Positions 17,421 through 26,939 of a stretch of DNA of 64,000 bases are shown one piece after another; positions within the stretch are counted from its first letter, which is position 1, and the number at the start of each line of letters is the position of its first letter. The position numbers were made by a program, and so were the translations under genes. The notes below the pieces were generated by a model. It had not been told where the DNA came from. It was given only the letters and a program-made list of their open reading frames with translations, and made no database searches. Source of the stretch: Saccharopolyspora spinosa NRRL 18395 (GTDB lineage: Bacteria; Actinomycetota; Actinomycetes; Mycobacteriales; Pseudonocardiaceae); the NCBI RefSeq assembly GCF_000194155.1, contig NZ_GL877878.1, positions 310,001 through 374,000 on the forward strand. Direction: 5' to 3'.

Positions 17421-17841
17421 GTGGGACGTCGCGACTTATGGGTGTATCTGCTCGTCGCGCTGGGCGGCGCGTGGCTCCTGGCGCTGCCGCTGTGGCTTGC
17501 GGGCGGCTTGGGCAGCGGTTTCCTGTGGGTGGCCGGCATCATGATGTTCACGCCTACGCTCGGCGTGCTCGCGGTGCGGCCGCTGGACCACCGCGCACCG
17601 GCCCGGAACTGGGCCCGCGCGACCGGGCTGGCGTTCGGACCGCGCAAGGCGCACGTTCGTGTTGCTGCTGGTCGCCGGGCTCGGCCCGCCGATGCTGCTG
17701 GGTTCCGCGGCCGAGCCGCCGAACCTGATCGTCGCCGGGGCCACCGGCCTGCTCGGTTGGGTGCTGATGGCCGTGCTCGCGCTGTTCGTGATGCGCCAGT
17801 GGCCCGTCGCTCGCGCACCGCAACCCGTCGCGACCGCCTGA
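17421..17841 (+). pseudogene. frameshifted membrane protein (CPBP-protease-like N-terminus)
   Basis: GTG 17421, with AGGAAGG seven bases upstream, opens [20 protein letters not shown] and FLWVAGIMMFTPTLGVLAVR, which resemble the first two membrane segments of CPBP intramembrane proteases. Near 17655 the frame must shift by one base to continue as FVLLLVAGLGPPMLLG and LIVAGATGLLGWVLMAVLAL, stopping at 17841. The total of about 140 residues is too short and lacks the EExxxR and HxxxB motifs of that family. Best read as a decayed or sequence-damaged member of the GntR cluster. Confidence 0.55.
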
Positions 17842-17941
17842 CCAGCGGTCGGCTCGGTCGGCGATGCCCGGCCGGGCCGGACGGCAGCGGCGGCGTGGCG
17901 CTACTGTCAGCACTGGTCGTCGACTGACCCGGGAGCGTCCA

Positions 17942-18403
17942 GTGAGAGTCCGAAGCCGATATCTGTGGTTCGTCGGTGGCTGGACCGTGCTCGTCGCGCT
18001 GCTGATGATCGCGATCCCGCTGCTGCTGCGCACCTGGCTGCCCGAGCCCATCGCGGTCGAGTGGACGTCGTCGGGCGCGCCGGAGAGCTCCAGTCCGCTG
18101 CGTGACTTCCTCTTCGACAAGCTCGTCTGGTGGCTGGCGGTCGCCGCGGTGTGGAGCGTCTTCGGGGTCCGCGGGGTGCTGCAGCGACGCGGCCTGGCCT
18201 GGGCTGGGGCGGCGTTGGGCGTCTTCGGCGCGCTGATGCTGGGCAACGTCGTGCTGACCACGCTCACCAACCTGAACGCCTCAGACTTCCGGGACACCGT
18301 CGACCTCCACGCGCAGGGCTGGCTGCTGCTGGGCGGCGCGCTCGCGGGTTGGCTGGGATGGCGGTTGGGCAGCCAGAGTGCGCGGGTCGCCGCCACCGAC
18401 TGA
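17942..18403 (+). CDS. small DUF1648 membrane protein
   Basis: A 153-residue protein with four membrane segments. The DUF1648 signature LRTWLPEPIAVEWTSSGAPE follows the first segment, and it is a short version of the 16462 gene. LTNLNASDFRDTVDLHAQGW is an extracytoplasmic loop also echoed in the larger protein (LTAWVNLDAVEWRQAGSLSW), so the two are likely paralogues. GTG 17942 has GGGAG six bases upstream. Last gene of the GntR cluster, 84 bases before recG. Function unknown. Confidence 0.78.
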   Translation: MRVRSRYLWFVGGWTVLVALLMIAIPLLLRTWLPEPIAVEWTSSGAPESSSPLRDFLFDKLVWWLAVAAVWSVFGVRGVLQRRGLAWAGAALGVFGALMLGNVVLTTLTNLNASDFRDTVDLHAQGWLLLGGALAGWLGWRLGSQSARVAATD

Positions 18404-18487
18404 TCGACTCGTCGGTGCGGTCCAGTAACTTGCGGGTGCCTGCCCGGCGGGACGACCGGTGACGATGCGCACGGCGGAGGACAAGCA

Positions 18488-20725
18488 GTGACCACATTGG
18501 ACGCGAAGCTCGATCGGGTGCTCGGCGCCAAGTCCGGCAAGGCGCTCGATTCGGCGCTGGGCCTGGCCACCGTGGGAGATCTGCTGCGCCACTACCCGCG
18601 CCGCTACGCCGAGCGCGGCGAGCTGACCGCGATCGCCGGGCTGGAGATCGGCGAGCACGCCACCGTGCTGGCGCAGGTGGAGCGGGTCAGCAAGCGCACC
18701 ATGAAGTCCCGCCGCGGCACCATCGTCGAGGCCCGCATCACCGATGGCCACCGCTCGCTGAGCTGCACGTTCTTCAACCAGGCTTGGCGGGAGCGGGAGC
18801 TGCTGCCGGGGCGGCGCGGCATGTTCGCGGGCAAGGTCACCGCCTACCGCAAGCAGCTGCAGCTGGCACACCCGGAGTACCAGCTCTTCGACGCGGAGAA
18901 GACCGATCTCGGCTCGGCGGCCGAAGAATTCGCCGCCGCGCTGATCCCGGTCTACCCGGCCGCGCAGGGCTTGCCGTCGTGGTCCATCGCGCAATGCGTG
19001 AGCCAGGTGCTGGACGTCTGGGACGGCACCGACGACCCGCTGCCGGTGGAGTTGCGCGACCGCATGCGGCTGGCGGACCTGGAATCGGCGCTGCGCAAGA
19101 TCCACCGCCCGCAGAACTTCGGGGAGGTGGCGGTCGCGCAGAACCGGTTGAAGTGGGACGAGGCGCTGGCGGTGCAGCTGGCGCTGGCGCAGCTGCGCGT
19201 CGCGGCGAAGTCGCATCCGGCGCCGGTGTGCCGGCGGCGCGACGATGGCGTGCTGGCGGCGTTCGACCAGCGGATGCCGTTCGAGCTGACCAAGGGGCAG
19301 CGGGAGATCGGCGAGCAGATCGCCGTCGACCTGACCACCGAGCACCCGATGAACCGCCTGGTGCAGGGCGAGGTCGGCAGTGGCAAGACGGTGGTGGCGC
19401 TGCGCGGGATGCTGCAGGTGGTGGACTCCGGGCGGCAGGCGGCGATGCTCGCGCCGACCGAGGTGCTTGCCGCGCAGCACGCCCGCTCGCTGCGCGAACT
19501 GCTTGGCGACCTGGCGATGGCAGGTGAGCTCGGCGGCGCGGACGACGCCACCCGCGTCACGCTGCTGACCGGTTCGCTGAACGCGGCGCAGCGCAAGAAG
19601 GCCTTGCTGGAGGCGGCTTCCGGTGAGGCCGGGATCGTCGTCGGCACGCATGCGCTGATCCAGGACCGGGTGTCGTTCGCCGATCTCGGCCTGGTCGTGG
19701 TGGACGAACAGCACCGCTTCGGTGTCGAGCAGCGCGACGCGTTGCGGGCGCGCGGCGGGGACGAAGTGTCGCCGCACGTGCTCGTGATGACCGCGACGCC
19801 GATCCCGCGCACGGTGGCGATGACGGTCTACGGCGACCTGGAAACCTCGGCGCTGCGGGAACTTCCGCGTGGTCGCTCGCCGATCAGCACGAGCGTCGTT
19901 CCGGTGGCGGAGAAACCGGCTTGGCTGGACCGGGCCTGGGCGCGCATCCACGAGGAGGTCACGGCCGGGCACCAGGTCTACGTGGTGTGCCCGCGGATCG
20001 GCGACGACGAGGAGAACTCGGGCAAAGGCAAGAAGAAGGCCGCGAAGTCCGCTGTGGACGACAGCGACGGGGGCGGCGAGGAACCGCCGCCGGAGGAGGG
20101 CGAGGAGCGGCGGCCGCCGGTGGCGGTGCTCGACGTCGCGGAGCAGCTTGCCGCCGGGCCGCTCGCGGGCCTGCGGCTGGGCATTCTGCACGGCCGGCTG
20201 GCCGCGGACGACAAGGACGCGGTGATGCGCGCGTTCGCCGCCGGGGAGCTGGACGTGCTGGTCGCCACCACCGTCGTCGAGGTCGGCGTGAACGTGCCGA
20301 ACGCGACCGTCATGGTGATCATGGACGCCGACCGGTTCGGCGTCAGCCAGCTGCACCAGCTGCGCGGCCGCGTCGGCCGGGGCAGCGCGCCGGGCCTTTG
20401 CCTGCTGGTCACCGAGGCGATGGCTGGCACCACCACGCGGGACCGGCTGGACGCGGTGGCCTCCACCACGGACGGTTTCGAGCTCGCCCGCCTGGACCTG
20501 GAGCTGCGCCGTGAGGGCGACATCCTCGGTGCGGCGCAGTCCGGCCGGAAGTCGGGCCTGAAGATGCTGTCGCTGCTGCGCGACGAGGACGTGATCGCCC
20601 AGGCCAGGGAGGAAGCCGACCGGGTGGTCGGCGAAGACCCCCAACTGCGGAAGCAGCCGGGCCTGGCCCGGATGGTCGCCGAAGTGGTCGATGCCGACCG
20701 CGCCGAGTACCTGGAGAAGAGCTAG
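18488..20725 (+). CDS. recG: ATP-dependent DNA helicase RecG
   Basis: RecG remodels stalled replication forks and branch-migrates Holliday junctions. The 745-residue protein has the N-terminal OB/wedge domain (DLLRHYPRRYAERGELTAI), Walker A GEVGSGKTVVALRGML (about 295–305), VVDEQHRFGVEQRDAL (DExH-like box, about 405), MTATPIPRTVAMTVYGDL, VATTVVEVGVNVPNATVMVI and the QLHQLRGRVGRG motif VI. An acidic, Lys-rich insert (about residues 518–545, GKGKKKAAKSA then GGGEEPPPEEGEE) sits in the second helicase lobe. GTG 18488 has GGAGG ten bases upstream. Confidence 0.97.
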   Translation: MTTLDAKLDRVLGAKSGKALDSALGLATVGDLLRHYPRRYAERGELTAIAGLEIGEHATVLAQVERVSKRTMKSRRGTIVEARITDGHRSLSCTFFNQAWRERELLPGRRGMFAGKVTAYRKQLQLAHPEYQLFDAEKTDLGSAAEEFAAALIPVYPAAQGLPSWSIAQCVSQVLDVWDGTDDPLPVELRDRMRLADLESALRKIHRPQNFGEVAVAQNRLKWDEALAVQLALAQLRVAAKSHPAPVCRRRDDGVLAAFDQRMPFELTKGQREIGEQIAVDLTTEHPMNRLVQGEVGSGKTVVALRGMLQVVDSGRQAAMLAPTEVLAAQHARSLRELLGDLAMAGELGGADDATRVTLLTGSLNAAQRKKALLEAASGEAGIVVGTHALIQDRVSFADLGLVVVDEQHRFGVEQRDALRARGGDEVSPHVLVMTATPIPRTVAMTVYGDLETSALRELPRGRSPISTSVVPVAEKPAWLDRAWARIHEEVTAGHQVYVVCPRIGDDEENSGKGKKKAAKSAVDDSDGGGEEPPPEEGEERRPPVAVLDVAEQLAAGPLAGLRLGILHGRLAADDKDAVMRAFAAGELDVLVATTVVEVGVNVPNATVMVIMDADRFGVSQLHQLRGRVGRGSAPGLCLLVTEAMAGTTTRDRLDAVASTTDGFELARLDLELRREGDILGAAQSGRKSGLKMLSLLRDEDVIAQAREEADRVVGEDPQLRKQPGLARMVAEVVDADRAEYLEKS

Positions 20726-20726
20726 G

Positions 20727-20885
20727 CCTGGTCAGGGGCCGTGAGCGTTTTCGGGGCTCTAGAAGCTGTTTCCAAGCTCGTTGTGCGTTGCGTGCGGGTG
20801 GCGGACGCTCAGACGCCGCCTGGTCTCGGGGATCCCCGGCTTGTGTACGCCGACCATACGCGGCGGGCCCTGACCAGATGAGTTC
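20727..20885. repeat. two degenerate intergenic repeat elements
   Basis: The gap between recG and the convergent P450 begins with CCTGGTCAGGGGCCGTGAGCG, a half-copy of the element seen whole at 39.5 and 49.0 kb. It continues with a CTCAGACGCCGCC...GGGGATCCCCGG element (20810–20850) that reappears at 30.1 kb. Both have internal dyad symmetry and could end transcription of the convergent genes. No gene is present. Confidence 0.6.
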
Positions 20886-20894
20886 CTCCGCGGG

Positions 20895-22118
20895 CTAGGG
20901 CGTCAGGCGGACCGGTAGCTCCAGGTGGCCGTTGGAGATGAACGAGGCCAGCGGGCGCAGCCGGTTCGGGGCGACCGCGAGCGTCAGATCCGGGAAGCGG
21001 TCGAACAGCGCCGGTAGGGCGACCTCCGCTTCCAGCCGGGCCAGCGACGAGCCGAGGCAGAAATGGACGCCGTGGCCGAAGGCCAGGTGCTCCTTGTCCG
21101 GCCGGGTGATGTCGGAGCGGTCCGCGTCGTCGTGCCGGTCCGGGGCTCGCCCGGCCGCTGCGTATGCCGCCAGGATCGGCTCACCCCGGCGGATGGTCAG
21201 CCCGTCCAGCTCGATGTCCTCGATCGCGTAGCGCAGCGGCAGGTTCGCCACCGGTGCCTGCCAGCGCAGCGTCTCCTCGATCACGTCGTGCCAGGAACAG
21301 CGCCCGGTCAATACCAGGTCGAGCTGGTCGCGCTGGGTGAGCAGCGCCGCGATGGCGTGATCGAGGAGGTTGACGGTCGTTTCGTGACCGGCCCCAAGCA
21401 GCAGGAAGATCATGTTGATCAGTTCGGCCTCGCTGAGCCGCGAGTCGTTCTCGTCCCGGGCCACCAGCATGGCGCTGACGAGGTCGTCCCCGGGTTCCCG
21501 GCTCTTCGCCGCGACTAGCCCGGCGAAGAGCTCCTGCGCCTCGCCCATGCTCGCGGCCATCTCGCCCGGTTCGGTGGTGGTGTCGAAGGTGATGTCGACG
21601 ATCTGCCGCAGCCGCGTGCGGGACCCGTCGTCTGGGAAGCCGACCAGTCGGCAGATCACCTCGATCGGCAGCGGGTGGGCGAACCGTTCGCGGAGGTCGA
21701 CCGGCGCCCCGCCCGCGTCCGAGGCGAGGTCGTCGAGCAGCGCGGTGACGATTTGCTCGATTTCTGGCCGCAGCGCCGCGATGCGGCGTGCCGTGAACGT
21801 GCCGGAGACCAGCGAACGCAGCCGCCGGTGGTCTTGGCCGTAGGCGGTGCCCATGCTGGCCACCGCCACCCAGGTAACCAGCGGCCAGTCGGGCGGGATC
21901 TCGCCGGCGATCCACGCGGGCCAGTGTTGGCGCGGGTCCTTGGAAACCCGCTGATCGGTCAGCAGGCGGCGCAGCAACCCGGGGTCGGTCACGGCCCAGG
22001 CCGTGACCTGTCCGGGCAGGTCGATCGGGGTGGCGGGCCCGCGCTCCCGGAGGACGGCGCCCTCGGCCTGGATGTCGGTGGCGTCGGGGTCTAGGACGTG
22101 GGGATGTCGGAGTGGCAT
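20895..22118 (-). CDS. cytochrome P450
   Basis: A 407-residue soluble bacterial P450. The I-helix motif is LLGAGHETTVN (about residue 244), the K-helix ExxR is EETLRW, and the haem loop is FGHGVHFCLGSSLARLE with the iron-ligating Cys near residue 353. The start VLDPDATDIQAEGAVLRERG is typical of CYP105/107-like enzymes. ATG 22118 has a strong GGGGGAG site; an upstream frame extension of 50 residues looks non-native. No ferredoxin or reductase gene is adjacent, and no biosynthetic cluster surrounds it, so the substrate is open. Confidence 0.93.
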   Translation of the reverse strand: MPLRHPHVLDPDATDIQAEGAVLRERGPATPIDLPGQVTAWAVTDPGLLRRLLTDQRVSKDPRQHWPAWIAGEIPPDWPLVTWVAVASMGTAYGQDHRRLRSLVSGTFTARRIAALRPEIEQIVTALLDDLASDAGGAPVDLRERFAHPLPIEVICRLVGFPDDGSRTRLRQIVDITFDTTTEPGEMAASMGEAQELFAGLVAAKSREPGDDLVSAMLVARDENDSRLSEAELINMIFLLLGAGHETTVNLLDHAIAALLTQRDQLDLVLTGRCSWHDVIEETLRWQAPVANLPLRYAIEDIELDGLTIRRGEPILAAYAAAGRAPDRHDDADRSDITRPDKEHLAFGHGVHFCLGSSLARLEAEVALPALFDRFPDLTLAVAPNRLRPLASFISNGHLELPVRLTP

Positions 22119-22437
22119 CAGAGGCTCCCCCAGTGCGAGCGTCGCGGTAGGGCTTGCGGTGTCGTCCACGATCTTGCGGCTCTTCGGCGGGCAGTCCAGC
22201 CGCCGGTCGGGCGCCGACGTTGGGGCATACGCCATGCCTGGACGAGAATAATAAATTGAAAATTCCACAAAGGCGAAATTGGATGGTTTTTCTTTTGGTC
22301 CAGACCGTATTTCGAATCTTCGTTTGAGCAGGTCATCAAGGCATCGAGGTGTCCATCACCTGAGAGGTCCTCCCGGAAGAGGGAATTTTCGCGGTACTGT
22401 GCTCACACCGACCGACACCTGTCCAGGAGGAGCCGGC
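22119..22437. other. divergent intergenic region P450 / pyc
   Basis: No gene is seen in these 319 bases. Positions 22235–22330 are strikingly AT-rich for this genome (runs such as AATAATAAATTGAAAATT), as often seen at promoters under nucleoid-protein control. Before pyc, TACTGT at 22394–22399 is a −10-like box, and AGGAGG lies eight bases upstream of the ATG. Confidence 0.5.
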
Positions 22438-25400
22438 ATGTTCCGCAAGGTCCTCGTCGCGAACCGCGGCGAGATTGCGATCCGCGCGTTCCGCGCCGCG
22501 TACGAGCTGGGTGCGGGCACGGTCGCGGTGTTCCCGCACGAAGACCGCAACTCGTTGCACCGCCTGAAAGCGGACGAGTCGTATGAGATCGGTGAAGCTG
22601 GTCATCCGGTCCGCGCTTACCTGTCCGTCGAAGAGATCATCAAGGCCGCGCGCCAGGCTGGCGCGGACGCGATCTACCCCGGTTACGGGTTCCTCTCCGA
22701 GAACCCCGAACTGGCGCGGGCCTGCCAGGAAGCCGGGATCACCTTCGTCGGCCCCAGCCACGAGATCCTGCAGATGACCGGGAACAAGGCGACCGCGGTC
22801 GCCGCCGCCCGCGAGGCCGGGGTTCCGGTGCTGGACTCCTCGGCTCCCTCCCGCGACGTCGACGAGCTGCTGGCCGCCGCCGAGAACATGACGTTCCCGG
22901 TGTTCGTGAAGGCCGTCGCCGGCGGTGGCGGGCGCGGCATGCGCCACGTCGACGCGGTGTCCGGGCTGCGCGAGGCGCTCGAAGCGGCGATGCGCGAGGC
23001 CGAATCGGCCTTCGGCGACCCGACGGTCTTCCTGGAGCAGGCGGTCATCAACCCGCGGCACATCGAGGTGCAGATCCTCGCCGATGCCGCGGGCAACGTG
23101 ATCCACCTCTACGAGCGGGACTGCTCGGTGCAGCGCCGCCACCAGAAGGTCATCGAGATCGCCCCGGCGCCCAACCTCGACCCGCAGCTGCGGGAGCAGA
23201 TCTGCGCCGACGCGGTCGCCTTCGCCCGCAAGATCGGCTACGTCAACGCGGGCACCGTGGAGTTCCTGGTCGACGAGCAGGGCCGCCACGTGTTCATCGA
23301 GATGAACCCGCGCATCCAGGTCGAGCACACGGTCACCGAAGAGGTCACCGACGCCGACCTGGTCCAGTCGCAGATGCGCATTGCCGCAGGTGAGACGCTC
23401 GAAGACCTCGGCATGACGCAGGACGCGATCCGGTTGCGCGGCGCCGCCCTGCAGTGCCGCATCACCACCGAGGACCCGGCCAACGGGTTCCGCCCGGACA
23501 CCGGCATGATCAGCGCCTACCGCTCGCCGGGCGGCGCGGGCATCCGGCTCGACGGCGGCACCGCGTTCGCCGGCACCAGCGTCAGCGCCCACTTCGACTC
23601 GATGCTGGTGAAGCTCTCCTGCCGGGGCCGCGACTTCGCCACCGCCGTCGCGCGGGCCCGCCGCGCGGTAGCCGAGTTCCGGATCCGCGGCGTATCCACG
23701 AACATCCCGTTCCTGCAGGCCGTGCTGGACGACCCGGACTTCGCCGCGGGCAAGGTCACCACCTCGTTCATCAGCGAGCGGCCGCACCTGCTCACCGCCC
23801 GCCACTCCGCCGACCGCGGCACCCGGCTGCTGAACTACCTCGCCGACGTGACGGTCAACCGGCCCAACGGCAAGCGCCCAACCACCCCGGACCCGGCGTA
23901 CAAGCTGCCGGCGATCGACCTGTCGGTCGCCCCGGCGGCCGGTTCGAAGCAGCGCCTCACCGAGCTCGGTCCGGAAGGTTTTGCCCGCTGGCTGCGGGAA
24001 TCCAAGGCCGTCGGCGTCACCGACACCACCTTCCGGGACGCCCACCAGTCGCTGCTGGCGACCCGGGTGCGCACCAAGGACCTGCTCGCGGTCGCGCCGC
24101 ACGTGGCGCGGATGACGCCGGAGCTGCTGTCCCTGGAGTGCTGGGGCGGCGCGACCTACGACGTGGCGCTGCGGTTCCTCGCCGAGGACCCGTGGGAGCG
24201 GTTGGCGAAGCTGCGCGAGGCGGTGCCCAACATCTGCCTGCAGATGCTGCTGCGCGGGCGCAACACGGTCGGCTACACGCCTTACCCGACCGAGGTGACC
24301 GAGCACTTCGTGCAGGAGGCCACCGGCACCGGAATCGACATCTTCCGCATCTTCGACGCGCTCAACGACGTCGAGCAGATGCGCCCGGCGATCGAGGCGG
24401 TACGGGCCACCGGCAAGTCGATCGCCGAGGTGGCGCTGTGCTACACGGCCGACCTGTCCAACCCGGACGAAAAGCTGTACACGCTCGATTACTACCTGCG
24501 ACTGGCGGAGCAGATCGTCGACGCCGGTGCGCACGTGCTGGCCATCAAGGACATGGCCGGGCTGCTGCGCCCGCCGGCGGCGGCGAAGCTGGTTTCCGCG
24601 CTGCGCAAGGAATTCGACCTGCCGGTGCACCTGCACACCCATGACACGCCGGGCGGCCAGCTAGCCACCTACCTTGCGGCCGTCCAGTCCGGTGTGGACG
24701 CGGTGGACGCCGCGACGGCGTCGCTGGCCGGCACCACCTCGCAGCCCGCGCTGTCGTCGGTGGTCGCCGCCACCGACTACACCGAGCAGGCCACCGGGCT
24801 GGACCTGCAGGCGGTGTGCGACCTGGAGCCTTACTGGGAGTCGGTGCGCAAGGTCTACCAGCCCTTCGAGGCAGGGCTGGCCTCGCCGACCGGGCGCGTG
24901 TACAAGCACGAGATCCCCGGCGGCCAGCTGTCGAACCTGCGCACCCAGGCGGTCGCGCTCGGGCTGGGCGACAAGTTCGAGGAAATCGAGGCCATGTACG
25001 CCGCGGCCGACCGGATCCTCGGCCGGCTGGTCAAGGTGACCCCGTCGTCGAAGGTGGTCGGCGACCTGGCACTGCACCTGGTGGGCGCCGGGGTGGACCC
25101 GTCCGACTTCGAGGCCGACCCGCGCAAGTTCGACATCCCGGACTCGGTGATCGGGTTCCTGCAGGGCGAGCTCGGCGACCCGCCGGCGGGCTGGCCAGAG
25201 CCGTTCCGCACGCGGGCCCTGGAGGGCCGCACCGCGGTGCGCAAGGTCGCGGAACTGTCCGAAGAAGACCGGGCCGGGCTGGAGTCGGACCGCCGGGGCA
25301 CCCTGAACCGGCTGATGTTCGCGAAGCCGACCAAGGAGTTCACCGAGCACCGCGAGGCGTTCGGCGACACTTCCCTGCTGCGCAGCAAGGACTTCTTCTA

Positions 25401-25815
25401 CGGCCTGCGGCCGGGGGAGGAGTACTCGGTGGACCTGGAGCCGGGCGTGCGGCTGCTCATCGGGCTGGAGGCGATCAGCGAGCCCGACGAGCGCGGCATC
25501 CGCACCGTGATGGCGGTCCTGAACGGCCAGCTGCGGCCGATCCAGGTCCGGGACCGCTCGGTGGCCACGGACCTGCCGATCGCGGAGAAGGCCGACCGGT
25601 CCAACCCCGGCCACGTGCCCGCCCCGTTCGCGGGCGTGGTGACGCTGTCGGTCGCGGAGGGCGACGCGGTGGAGGCGGGCCAGACCATCGCCACCATCGA
25701 GGCGATGAAGATGGAGGCCGCGATCACCGCCCCGCAGGGCGGCCGCGTCAAGCGCCTGGCGATCGGAGCGGTCCAGCAGGTCGAAGGCGGAGACCTGATC
25801 ATCGAACTCGGCTGA
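22438..25815 (+). CDS. pyc: pyruvate carboxylase
   Basis: Pyc carboxylates pyruvate to oxaloacetate with ATP, bicarbonate and biotin, refilling the TCA cycle. The 1125-residue chain has the biotin carboxylase domain (VLVANRGEIAIRAFRA, YPGYGFLSENPELA, FVKAVAGGGGRGMR, FIEMNPRIQVEHTVTEEVT), the carboxyltransferase domain (TDTTFRDAHQSLLATRVRT, LECWGGATYDVALRFL, VHLHTHDTPGGQLATY) and the carrier domain with IATIEAMKMEAAITAP, biotinyl-Lys near residue 1091. ATG 22438 is backed by AGGAGG. Length and domain order match the single-chain bacterial enzyme. Confidence 0.98.
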   Translation: MFRKVLVANRGEIAIRAFRAAYELGAGTVAVFPHEDRNSLHRLKADESYEIGEAGHPVRAYLSVEEIIKAARQAGADAIYPGYGFLSENPELARACQEAGITFVGPSHEILQMTGNKATAVAAAREAGVPVLDSSAPSRDVDELLAAAENMTFPVFVKAVAGGGGRGMRHVDAVSGLREALEAAMREAESAFGDPTVFLEQAVINPRHIEVQILADAAGNVIHLYERDCSVQRRHQKVIEIAPAPNLDPQLREQICADAVAFARKIGYVNAGTVEFLVDEQGRHVFIEMNPRIQVEHTVTEEVTDADLVQSQMRIAAGETLEDLGMTQDAIRLRGAALQCRITTEDPANGFRPDTGMISAYRSPGGAGIRLDGGTAFAGTSVSAHFDSMLVKLSCRGRDFATAVARARRAVAEFRIRGVSTNIPFLQAVLDDPDFAAGKVTTSFISERPHLLTARHSADRGTRLLNYLADVTVNRPNGKRPTTPDPAYKLPAIDLSVAPAAGSKQRLTELGPEGFARWLRESKAVGVTDTTFRDAHQSLLATRVRTKDLLAVAPHVARMTPELLSLECWGGATYDVALRFLAEDPWERLAKLREAVPNICLQMLLRGRNTVGYTPYPTEVTEHFVQEATGTGIDIFRIFDALNDVEQMRPAIEAVRATGKSIAEVALCYTADLSNPDEKLYTLDYYLRLAEQIVDAGAHVLAIKDMAGLLRPPAAAKLVSALRKEFDLPVHLHTHDTPGGQLATYLAAVQSGVDAVDAATASLAGTTSQPALSSVVAATDYTEQATGLDLQAVCDLEPYWESVRKVYQPFEAGLASPTGRVYKHEIPGGQLSNLRTQAVALGLGDKFEEIEAMYAAADRILGRLVKVTPSSKVVGDLALHLVGAGVDPSDFEADPRKFDIPDSVIGFLQGELGDPPAGWPEPFRTRALEGRTAVRKVAELSEEDRAGLESDRRGTLNRLMFAKPTKEFTEHREAFGDTSLLRSKDFFYGLRPGEEYSVDLEPGVRLLIGLEAISEPDERGIRTVMAVLNGQLRPIQVRDRSVATDLPIAEKADRSNPGHVPAPFAGVVTLSVAEGDAVEAGQTIATIEAMKMEAAITAPQGGRVKRLAIGAVQQVEGGDLIIELG

Positions 25816-25825
25816 CCGATCGCAA

Positions 25826-25869
25826 CCCGACGCGGGCCGTCCCCTCTCAGGGGGTGGCCCGCGTTCGGG
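25826..25869 (+). terminator. intrinsic terminator of pyc
   Basis: ACGCGGGCC pairs with GGCCCGCGT, with a second inner pairing of CCCC with GGGG, starting 11 bases after the pyc stop. The 3' side runs into GGGGTTT. A strong GC stem in the right place. Confidence 0.75.
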
Positions 25870-25879
25870 GTTTCAGGGG

Positions 25880-26794
25880 CGGAACGGGTTCTCGATCAGG
25901 AGGTTCCTGAACCGACCGTGGTGCGGGGAGAACGCGGCATCCGCGCTGGTGGCCGCCAAAGCCGGGATCGTTCACCCGGCCAGCGTGTTCGCCATGCGGC
26001 TGGCGATCGAGAAGGCGCGGGCGAGTTGGGGTCGGTGTGGTGTCGCTGGTCAATTCGCTCCACTTCGGGGCCGGCCGGGTACTACGCGGAGATGGCCGCC
26101 GTGCACGGCGTGGTCGGGCTGGTCACCAGCTCGGCGAACCTGTCCTGTGCGACGCCGACCGGCTCGGTGGTGCCCCGGCTGCCGACCAACCCGACGCGTT
26201 CGCCGCGCCCGCCCGGCGGAATCCGAACTTCCTGGCGGACATCGCCACCACTACGGTCGCGGTCAACAAGGTGAAGGTCTACGACTTCCACCGCAAGCCG
26301 CTGCCGAGCGGGTGGGTCGTGGACGGCGCCGGGCAGCCGGTGGAGGACGCGGCTAAGGCGCTCGGCCTGATCAAAAGCGGCGACGTCGGCGGCCTGACCC
26401 CGCTGGGCGGCACGTTGGAGATGTCCAACCACAAGGGACACGGGCTGAGCATGATGGCGCACATTCCTGGCGGCGACCCTCTGCGGCGGCGCGTTCCCGG
26501 CGATCCGGGAGCGCGACGATCCGGCGTCCCTACACAACATCGGGAACTATTCCTGTCGCTCGACCCGGCGGCGTTCCGGGCCACGGGCTCGTTCGAGGAC
26601 GACCTCGACGACGCCATCGACGTCCTCCACGAAACCCCGCCGCTGGGCCCGGAAACCCGGTGCTGGTGGCCTGGGATCCGCTAGCGATGGCGCGGGCGCA
26701 ACGCTCCCGCGACGGCATCCCGATGCCGGACGTCCTGCTGACCCGGCTGCGCGGTATCGCCGAGCAGACCGGCGTGGAGTTCGGCCTCACCTGA
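25880..26794 (+). pseudogene. malate/L-lactate dehydrogenase (Ldh_2 family), frameshifted
   Basis: Pieces in different plus-strand frames rebuild the Ldh_2 (YlbC/ComC-like) NAD(P)-dependent dehydrogenase: VNSLHFG, GYYAEMAAVHGVVGLVTSSA, ANLSCATPTGS, RRNPNFLADIATTTVAVNKV, YDFHRKPLPSGWVVDG, GLTPLGGTLEMSNHKGHGLS, FLSLDPAAFRATGSFEDDLD and, at the end, IPMPDVLLTRLRGIAEQTGV with a stop at 26792–26794. At least four frame changes and an N-terminal truncation are needed. The family reduces or oxidises 2-oxo/2-hydroxy acids; the substrate cannot be told. Its neighbours on the other strand are also decayed. Confidence 0.75.
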
Positions 26795-26834
26795 CCACCC
26801 GGCTGGCGGGGTGGGGTGGATGGCCTGTTTGCGT

Positions 26835-26915
26835 CGTCTTTGGGTGTGAACGGTCCGTTCGCTCCTTTTGTTGTCGTTGAGCGGGAAGGAGTGAACGGCC
26901 TGTTCGCGCCTTTCG
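26835..26915. repeat. GAACGGNCCGTTC palindromes, second array
   Basis: GTGAACGGTCCGTTCGCTCC and GTGAACGGCCTGTTCGCGCC, with a degenerate third copy (GGCCTGTTTGCG) to the left, repeat the palindrome array found after ddl. They separate the two convergent pseudogenes. Confidence 0.75.
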
Positions 26916-26939
26916 TGGATCCTGCTGTCCCGGCGAAGG

